Of a stretch of DNA of 19,357 bases, positions 14,807 to 19,357 are shown piece by piece. This DNA comes from TMED26 sp002694075 (GTDB lineage: Bacteria > Pseudomonadota > Alphaproteobacteria > Thalassobaculales > Thalassobaculaceae), in contig JAYYDT010000024.1 of the NCBI GenBank assembly GCA_036160575.1, positions 1 to 19,357 on the forward strand. The letters run 5' to 3'. The first letter of the stretch is position 1. Each line of letters starts with the position of its first letter. The notes below the pieces were generated by a model. That model did no database searches. It saw only the letters and a list, made by a program, of their open reading frames with translations, and was not told the origin of the DNA. Position numbers and translations under genes: made by a program.

Positions 14807-15490
14807 TTAGCGCGACTGGCTCGGTTGTTGCTCGCTCAGGCGCTTATCCTGGGCCATCGGGTCATGGGCCAAGACTTCGCCCTTGAAGACCCACACCTTG
14901 ACGCCGCAGCAGCCGTAGGTGGTCTGCGCGGTGGCCTCGCCGTAATCGATATCGGCGCGCAGGGTATGCAACGGCACCCGGCCTTCGCGGTACCACTCGA
15001 TGCGAGCGATCTCGGCGCCGCCCAAGCGGCCGCCGCAATTAATCCGAATGCCTTCGGCGCCGAGGCGCATGGCCGATTGCACCGCTCGTTTCATCGTCCG
15101 CCGGAAAGCGACCCGCCGCTCCAGTTGCTGGGCGATGTTCTCAGCCACCAATTTGGCGTCGATTTCCGGCTTGCGGATTTCGACAATGTTCAAATGCACA
15201 TCGACCCCGGTGCGCTTGGACAAATCCTGGCGCAATTTTTCAATGTCCTGGCCCTTTTTGCCGATCACCACGCCCGGACGGGCGGTGTAAATGGTGATCC
15301 GCGCGCGCTTCGCCGGCCGCTCAATAACGATACGGCTGATCCCGGCTTGCTTCAGCTTGTCGAACAGGAACTTGCGGATGCGCAAATCCTCGTGCAGCAG
15401 ATCGGCGTAATCGCGGCTCGCGAACCAGCGCGAATCCCAGGTCCGGTTGATGCCCAGGCGCAGCCCGATTGGATTAACTTTTTGACCCAT
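14807..15490 (-). CDS. rpsC: 30S ribosomal protein S3
   Basis: S3 forms part of the mRNA entry channel and its helicase activity. The 227-residue protein begins MGQKVNPIGLRLGINRTWDS. A type II KH domain spans about 38-107 with the GXXG loop GKKG at 77-80, followed by the C-terminal S3 domain with RRTMKRAVQSAMRLGAEGIRINCGGRLGGAEIAR. The ATG shares one base with the rplV stop (TAATG), and GAGGAGG lies 7 nt upstream inside rplV, so reinitiation after rplV is likely. Confidence 0.98.
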   Translation of the reverse strand: MGQKVNPIGLRLGINRTWDSRWFASRDYADLLHEDLRIRKFLFDKLKQAGISRIVIERPAKRARITIYTARPGVVIGKKGQDIEKLRQDLSKRTGVDVHLNIVEIRKPEIDAKLVAENIAQQLERRVAFRRTMKRAVQSAMRLGAEGIRINCGGRLGGAEIARIEWYREGRVPLHTLRADIDYGEATAQTTYGCCGVKVWVFKGEVLAHDPMAQDKRLSEQQPSQSR

Positions 15491-15870
15491 TATACTTCCT
15501 CCTCGCGCTCGCGCACGACCACCGTCAGATGGGCAAAGGGTTTACGCAGGCGGCCGACACGGCCACGCGCACGCGGACGGAAACGGCGCATCACCATGCT
15601 CCGCCCGACGGCCGCTTCTTTGACAAACAACCGATCGACATCAAGCTGATGGTTGTTTTCGGCATTGGCGATCGCCGATTGCAAGACTTTGCGCACATCG
15701 CCGGAAATACGTTTCCGCGAGAAGGCCAGGGTGGCCAGCGCCTTTTCCACGTCCATGCCGCGGATCATCTGCGCCACCACGTTCAGCTTTTGCGGACTGA
15801 TGCGCACATTACGCAAGACCGCTACGGCTTCGCTGTCGTCTTGGCGGCGCGCTGCTGCGTCTTTACCCAT
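15490..15870 (-). CDS. rplV: 50S ribosomal protein L22
   Basis: L22 lines the nascent-peptide exit tunnel with an extended beta-hairpin. The 126-residue protein has VLRNVRISPQKLNVVAQMIRGM, the AIANAENNHQLDVDRL helix, and the hairpin segment VKEAAVGRSMVMRRFRPRARGR, the region where macrolide-resistance changes occur in other bacteria. The first 14 residues (GKDAAARRQDDSEA) extend the usual start. GAGAGG is present upstream. It is 17 nt after rpsS. Confidence 0.98.
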   Translation of the reverse strand: MGKDAAARRQDDSEAVAVLRNVRISPQKLNVVAQMIRGMDVEKALATLAFSRKRISGDVRKVLQSAIANAENNHQLDVDRLFVKEAAVGRSMVMRRFRPRARGRVGRLRKPFAHLTVVVREREEEV

Positions 15871-15887
15871 GACGTCCTCTCTCGTCC

Positions 15888-16163
15888 TTATCGGCGCGCT
15901 TTTTTATCGGCGCCATGGCCGAAAAAGGTGCGCGTCGGCGAAAATTCGCCAAATTTATGACCGACCATGTCTTCGGTGACCAAGACCGGCACAAACTTAC
16001 GGCCGTTGTGCACGCCAAAGGTCAAACCGACGAATTGCGGCAAGATGGTCGAACGACGAGACCAAATCTTGATCACCTCGTTACGGCCGGAGGCGCGCGA
16101 CGCCTCGGCCTTTTTCAACAAATAACCGTCGACAAACGGTCCCTTCCAAACGGATCGAGCCAT
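15888..16163 (-). CDS. rpsS: 30S ribosomal protein S19
   Basis: S19 forms a head complex with S13 and contacts the A-site finger bridge. The 91-residue protein reads MARSVWKGPFVDGYLLKKAE and has VIKIWSRRSTILPQFVGLTFGVHNGRKFVPV and MVGHKFGEFSPTRTF, all diagnostic. AGGAGG lies 8 nt upstream of the ATG, overlapping the rplB stop. The gap to rplB is 12 nt. Confidence 0.98.
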   Translation of the reverse strand: MARSVWKGPFVDGYLLKKAEASRASGRNEVIKIWSRRSTILPQFVGLTFGVHNGRKFVPVLVTEDMVGHKFGEFSPTRTFFGHGADKKARR

Positions 16164-16175
16164 GTCCGAGACCTC

Positions 16176-17000
16176 CTACTTGCGCCGGCGCCGCACAATC
16201 AGGCGGTCGGTTTTCTTGTTGTTGCGAGTGCGCTTGCCTTTGGTCGGTTTACCCCACGGAGTAACCGGGTGACGGCCACCCGAGGTACGGCCCTCGCCGC
16301 CACCATGGGGGTGATCGACCGGGTTCATGACCACGCCGCGCACGTTCGGACGACGGCCAAGCCAACGCGAGCGCCCGGCCTTGCCGATCTTGATATTTTG
16401 CTGATCCGGGTTCGACACCGAGCCAACCGTCGCCATGCATTCCTGGCGGACCATTCGCACCTCGCCCGACGTTAGACGTAGCAAGGCATAACCGCCGTCG
16501 CGGCCAACAAACTGCACATAGGTGCCGGCGGACCGCGCCAACTGGCCGCCCTTGCCGGCTTTCAACTCGACATTATGGACGATGGTGCCGACCGGAATAT
16601 TGCGTAACGGCAGGGCGTTACCGGGTTTGATATCGGCCGACGGCCCGGCGAACAGCACGTCGCCGGCTTTCACCCGTTGCGGCGCCAGGATATAGCTCTG
16701 TTCGCCATCCTCATAGGTCACCAGGGCGATAAAGGCCGACCGATTGGGATCGTATTCCAAACGCTCGACCGTCGCGCCCATGTCCCATTTACGGCGCTTG
16801 AAATCGACCATCCGATAACGCCGCTTGTGCCCGCCGCCGCGTTGCCAGGCGGTGGTCCGACCGGTGTTGTTGCGGCCCCCGGTTTTGGTCAGGCCCTCGG
16901 TCAATTTCTTAACCGGCTTGCCTTTCCACAACTCCGAACGGTCGACGATCACCAGATTGCGCTGGGATGGCGTGGTCGGATTAAAAGTCTTCAAAGCCAT
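16176..17000 (-). CDS. rplB: 50S ribosomal protein L2
   Basis: L2 is needed for subunit joining and peptidyl transferase activity. The 274-residue protein begins MALKTFNPTTPSQRNLVIVD. It has an OB-like domain (about 40-130) and an SH3-like domain (about 130-200), and ends in a basic tail. The signature MNPVDHPHGGGEGR contains His230, equivalent to the functionally important E. coli His229. It starts 4 nt after the rplW stop; the G-rich end of rplW (GGGGG) may serve as its ribosome-binding site. Confidence 0.98.
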   Translation of the reverse strand: MALKTFNPTTPSQRNLVIVDRSELWKGKPVKKLTEGLTKTGGRNNTGRTTAWQRGGGHKRRYRMVDFKRRKWDMGATVERLEYDPNRSAFIALVTYEDGEQSYILAPQRVKAGDVLFAGPSADIKPGNALPLRNIPVGTIVHNVELKAGKGGQLARSAGTYVQFVGRDGGYALLRLTSGEVRMVRQECMATVGSVSNPDQQNIKIGKAGRSRWLGRRPNVRGVVMNPVDHPHGGGEGRTSGGRHPVTPWGKPTKGKRTRNNKKTDRLIVRRRRK

Positions 17001-17004
17001 CGCC

Positions 17005-17334
17005 TCAGACCCCCGTCATGATGTCGATATTGTCACCCTCGGCCAAGGTGACGATCGCTTTCTTGACATCCGACCGCCGGCCGGGGCGCCCGCGAAAACG
17101 CTTTGTCTTGCCTTTTTGAACCAAGGTGTTGACCGCCGTCACTTTGACATTGAACAACTTTTCGATGGCCACCTTGATCTCGGGCTTGGTGGCGTCCATC
17201 GGCACTTTGAAAGCGACCTTGCCCTGCTCACCGAGCAGGGTGGTCTTTTCCGTCACCAATGGGCTGAGGATCAAGTCGTAGACCCGTTCCTCGCTCAACG
17301 TGACCTGTTTGGCGTTATACGGCCGCATACTCAT
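17005..17334 (-). CDS. rplW: 50S ribosomal protein L23
   Basis: L23 lies at the tunnel exit and is the docking site for trigger factor and SRP. The 109-residue protein begins MSMRPYNAKQ and has the family pattern ILSPLVTEKTTLLGEQGKVAF, KPEIKVAIEKLFNVKVTAVNTL and GKTKRFRGRPGRRSDVKKAIVTL. I use the ATG at 17334, which overlaps the rplD stop as ATGA and lies 10 nt after GGAGG; the in-frame ATG at 17328 is less well spaced. A longer in-frame reading from 17514 lies inside rplD and is not supported. Confidence 0.97.
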   Translation of the reverse strand: MSMRPYNAKQVTLSEERVYDLILSPLVTEKTTLLGEQGKVAFKVPMDATKPEIKVAIEKLFNVKVTAVNTLVQKGKTKRFRGRPGRRSDVKKAIVTLAEGDNIDIMTGV

Positions 17335-17948
17335 TTCAGGCGGGCCTCCAGTTGCTGGACGGCCTCGGTGGTCAACACCAACATGTCCCGTCGCAGGATA
17401 TCGTAGACATTGGCGCCCTGGCTCGGCAGCACATCGAACATCGGAATGTTGCGTGCCGCGCGGGCGAACGGTTCGTTCACCTCGGCGCCGTCGATGACCA
17501 GGGCCGACCCCCAACCAAAACCTTCCAAGGCCTTCTTAAGATCCTTGGTTTTGCCGCTTGCGCCGGCGGTATCCAGGATCACCAACTGACCCGCCGCCTG
17601 TTTCGCCGAAAGGGCCGATTTCAGCCCCAGACTGCGCACTTTTTTCGGCAGTCCGTGAGCGTGGCTGCGCACCACCGGTCCATGGGCCACGGCACCGCCG
17701 CGAAATTGCACCGAGCGTAGCGAACCCTGACGCGCCTTGCCGCTGCCCTTCTGACGGAACGGCTTGGCGGTGGTGCCGCTAATCTCGGAGACGGTGCGCG
17801 TCTTGTGGGTGCCGGCACGGCGCTTGGCCAATTGCCAATTGACAACCCGGGCGAGAATATCGCGCCGCGGCTCGACACCGAACACGCCATCATCAAGCTC
17901 GATCTTGCCGGCCGCCTTGTTGCTGAGATTTTTGACCTCGACCTTCAT
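17331..17948 (-). CDS. rplD: 50S ribosomal protein L4
   Basis: L4 lines the exit tunnel and in E. coli represses its own S10 operon at both transcription and translation. In this 205-residue protein the conserved extended loop contains KRRAGTHKTRTVSEISGTTAKPFRQKGSGKARQGSLRSVQFRGGAVAHGP (about 42-91). The globular part has RSLGLKSALSAKQAAGQLVILD and ends with NVYDILRRDMLVLTTEAVQQLEARL. The E. coli-type S10 leader that L4 acts on is not recognisable upstream of rpsJ. It starts 5 nt after rplC and overlaps rplW by 4 nt. Confidence 0.98.
   Translation of the reverse strand: MKVEVKNLSNKAAGKIELDDGVFGVEPRRDILARVVNWQLAKRRAGTHKTRTVSEISGTTAKPFRQKGSGKARQGSLRSVQFRGGAVAHGPVVRSHAHGLPKKVRSLGLKSALSAKQAAGQLVILDTAGASGKTKDLKKALEGFGWGSALVIDGAEVNEPFARAARNIPMFDVLPSQGANVYDILRRDMLVLTTEAVQQLEARLK
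17345..17349 (-). promoter_or_regulatory. Shine-Dalgarno for rplW inside the end of rplD
   Basis: GGAGG lies within the last codons of rplD, 10 nt before the ATG at 17334 and 16 nt before the alternative ATG at 17328. It favours the ATG that overlaps the rplD stop. Confidence 0.7.
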
Positions 17949-17953
17949 CGCCT

Positions 17954-18790
17954 TTAGTCCTTCTGCTCGCCGTTATCGGCCGGCGCGTCGGCGCTGACTT
18001 CATCGGCCGGCGCGTCGCCCGCCGCCTCGGCCGGCGCGTCGCTGACCGCGCTCTCTTCGGCCGCGTCGACGGCGGTTTCCTCAACCGGCGTTTCCTCGCC
18101 AGCCGCATCGGCGGTGACGGACCGGAAAGCCCCGGGATAAGGCGCCTCCGCGGGGCGCTCGGCCTTGACCCCATCACGGATCAACACCCACCCGCCTTTG
18201 GAACCCGGCACCGCGCCCTGCACCAAAATCAAGCCGCGGTCGACATCGGTCGACACCACTTTCAAGTTTTGGGTGGTCACCCGTTCGGCACCCATGTGAC
18301 CGGCCATTTTTTTGCCTTTGAAGACCTTACCAGGCTCCTGGCTGTGGCCGGTCGAGCCGTGGCTGCGGTGCGAGATCGAGACGCCATGCGACGCACGCAA
18401 GCCCCCGAAGTTGTGCCGCTTCATGGCACCGGCGAAGCCTTTGCCGATGGAAGTCCCGACCACATCGATGGTTTGACCGGCGACAAAATGGTCGGCGGTC
18501 AATTCGACACCGACCTCCAAAAGCGCGTCAGCGGCGACACGAAACTCGGCCAACCGGCGCTTCGGCTCCACCTGGGCCTTGGCGAAATGGCCGCGCATGG
18601 CCTGCGAGACGCGCTTCACCTTGGCCGCGCCAACGCCAAGTTGGACAGCGTTATAGCCATCATGTTCCTCGGTGCGAACCGCCACCACTTGGCAGCTGTC
18701 GACCTTGAGCACGGTCACCGGGACATGGCGCCCGTCGTCGGAGAAGACGCGAGTCATTCCCATTTTTTGTGCGATCATTCCCGAGCGCAT
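17954..18790 (-). CDS. rplC: 50S ribosomal protein L3 with acidic C-terminal extension
   Basis: L3 starts large-subunit assembly and reaches toward the peptidyl transferase centre. Residues 1-224 match the family, with MRSGMIAQKMGMTRVFSDDG and the loop SQEPGKVFKGKKMAGHMG; Gln151 there corresponds to the glutamine methylated by PrmB in E. coli. From about 225 to 278 the protein continues with a 54-residue tail that has 17 acidic residues, one lysine and no arginine, and contains repeated DAPAD/E units. The usual length is about 210-240, so the tail is long. I choose the ATG at 18790, with GGGAG about 8 nt upstream; another in-frame ATG follows four codons later. It is 17 nt after rpsJ and 5 nt before rplD. 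Confidence 0.98.
   Translation of the reverse strand: MRSGMIAQKMGMTRVFSDDGRHVPVTVLKVDSCQVVAVRTEEHDGYNAVQLGVGAAKVKRVSQAMRGHFAKAQVEPKRRLAEFRVAADALLEVGVELTADHFVAGQTIDVVGTSIGKGFAGAMKRHNFGGLRASHGVSISHRSHGSTGHSQEPGKVFKGKKMAGHMGAERVTTQNLKVVSTDVDRGLILVQGAVPGSKGGWVLIRDGVKAERPAEAPYPGAFRSVTADAAGEETPVEETAVDAAEESAVSDAPAEAAGDAPADEVSADAPADNGEQKD
17976..18041 (-). repeat. Three 15-bp direct repeats in the L3 acidic tail
   Basis: The plus-strand unit TCGGCCGGCGCGTCG occurs three times, at 17976-17990, 18003-18017 and 18027-18041. The offsets of 27 and 24 nt keep the reading frame. On the coding strand each unit encodes DAPAD or DAPAE with its flanking residue. The pattern fits in-frame expansion of the L3 tail by slippage or recombination. 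Confidence 0.85.
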
Positions 18791-18807
18791 TGGAAACTCT
18801 CCCGATC

Positions 18808-19116
18808 CTACAGCTTGATTTCGACGTCAACGCCGGCGGCCAGGTCGAGCTTCATCAGAGCATCAACCGTCTGCGGCGTCGGATCGACGATATCGAGCAA
18901 ACGTTTATGGGTGCGCACCTCAAACTGCTCGCGGCTTTTCTTATCGATATGCGGGCCGCGCAGCACAGTGAACTTCTCAATCCGCGTCGGCAGCGGGATG
19001 GGGCCACGGACCTGGGCGCCTGTGCGCTTGGCGGTGTTCACGATCTCGCCCGTCGACTGGTCGAGCACACGGTGATCAAACGCCTTCAGGCGGATACGAA
19101 TATTTTGGTTGTCCAT
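18808..19116 (-). CDS. rpsJ: 30S ribosomal protein S10 (NusE)
   Basis: S10 is a head protein of the small subunit and, as NusE, pairs with NusB in transcription antitermination. The 102-residue protein reads MDNQNIRIRLKAFDHRVLDQST and contains GAQVRGPIPLPTRIEKFTVLRGPHIDKKSREQFEVRTHKRLLDI, both diagnostic. The start is the ATG at 19116, with GGGGGG about 7 nt upstream; an in-frame reading five codons longer (19131) would cover that site. It opens the S10 cluster 69 nt after the tuf stop, with a hairpin between them and no clear promoter in the gap. Confidence 0.98.
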   Translation of the reverse strand: MDNQNIRIRLKAFDHRVLDQSTGEIVNTAKRTGAQVRGPIPLPTRIEKFTVLRGPHIDKKSREQFEVRTHKRLLDIVDPTPQTVDALMKLDLAAGVDVEIKL

Positions 19117-19150
19117 GCGTTTACCCCCCAAGGGCTCCCGTCTTAAAAGG

Positions 19151-19178
19151 AAACCGCCGGTCCAAAGACCGGCGGTTT
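19151..19178 (-). terminator. Perfect 12-bp hairpin between tuf and rpsJ
   Basis: AAACCGCCGGTC and GACCGGCGGTTT pair perfectly around a 4-nt loop. In the direction of tuf and rpsJ the stem is followed by TTTCCTTTT, a T tract broken by two C. In the opposite direction the T run is uninterrupted (five T). It most likely ends much of the tuf transcript, and may let part of it continue into the S10 cluster. Confidence 0.75.
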
Positions 19179-19185
19179 TTCCGTG

Positions 19186-19357
19186 TTACTCGATAATCGA
19201 GGCGACGACGCCGGCGCCGACGGTGCGGCCGCCTTCGCGAATGGCGAAGCGCAGGCCCTCATCCATGGCGATCGGCGCGATCAGCTCCACCTTCATCGAG
19301 ATATTGTCGCCCGGCATGACCATTTCGGTCCCCTCCGGCAGTTCCACCATCCCGGTC
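19186..19357 (-). CDS. tuf: Elongation factor Tu, C-terminal end only
   Basis: Only the last 56 residues are inside the window. They include the domain III sequence PEGTEMVMPGDNISMKVELIAPIAMDEGLRFAIREGGRTVGAGVVASIIE and a TAA stop at 19186-19188. EF-Tu delivers aminoacyl-tRNA to the ribosome as a GTP complex. The G domain and domain II lie beyond the right edge. Its place directly before rpsJ fits the usual str-S10 order, and many alphaproteobacteria carry two tuf copies, so this one may be tufA or tufB. Confidence 0.97.
   Translation of the reverse strand, partial: TGMVELPEGTEMVMPGDNISMKVELIAPIAMDEGLRFAIREGGRTVGAGVVASIIE

Noticed and set aside
19117..19185. Possible promoter between tuf and rpsJ
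   Set aside because: No pair of -35 and -10 boxes with sensible spacing is visible; the gap is mostly the hairpin and the rpsJ ribosome-binding site.
1..19357. Mobile elements, CRISPR arrays, tRNA or rRNA genes, toxin-antitoxin or defence cassettes
   Set aside because: I read both strands and found no transposase, no regularly spaced repeats, no tRNA-like cloverleaf and no unfamiliar gene cluster. The window is a conserved housekeeping locus.

Overview
The window is a GC-rich bacterial chromosome segment in which every credible gene lies on the minus strand, so genes are read from the right end to the left. It suggests an alphaproteobacterium. The S10, spc and alpha ribosomal operons are fused; adk follows secY directly; rpmJ and rpsD are absent from their E. 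coli positions; the adenylate kinase is the short-LID form; and rplQ is followed by a Do-type protease, rarA, a DUF429-like gene, crcB and an RluA-family synthase. I recall this last order from Rhodospirillales-type genomes, but the genus cannot be read from this sequence.

Layout from right to left. The 3' end of tuf (19186-19357) closes the upstream str operon. A perfect 12-bp hairpin (19151-19178) separates it from the S10 cluster: rpsJ, rplC, rplD, rplW, rplB, rpsS, rplV, rpsC, rplP, rpmC, rpsQ. The spc cluster follows without a break: rplN, rplX, rplE, rpsN, rpsH, rplF, rplR, rpsE, rpmD, rplO, secY, adk. A 168-nt gap holds a strong sigma70-type promoter and a leader hairpin, followed by the alpha cluster: rpsM, rpsK, rpoA, rplQ. 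A hairpin with T tracts on both sides (5012-5042) ends it.

The left quarter (1-4917) is a second tightly packed unit: htrA/degP-like periplasmic protease, rarA, a DUF429-like RNase H-fold protein, crcB (fluoride channel) and an rluC-type pseudouridine synthase cut by the window edge. Gaps here are 4-6 nt or 4-nt start/stop overlaps, which implies co-transcription and translational coupling.

The genes work together as the core of gene expression: 24 complete ribosomal protein genes, the RNA polymerase alpha subunit, the SecY translocon and adenylate kinase, followed by protein quality control, replication-fork maintenance and rRNA modification. I found no mobile element, CRISPR array, tRNA, rRNA or unfamiliar gene cassette, and no evidence of a previously undescribed system. 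The items most worth a second look are an acidic, repeat-bearing C-terminal tail on L3, structured leaders before rpsM and rpoA, the hairpin ahead of rpsJ, and the DUF429-like gene. No stretch over 300 nt lacks a gene; the longest gap is the 168 nt between adk and rpsM.
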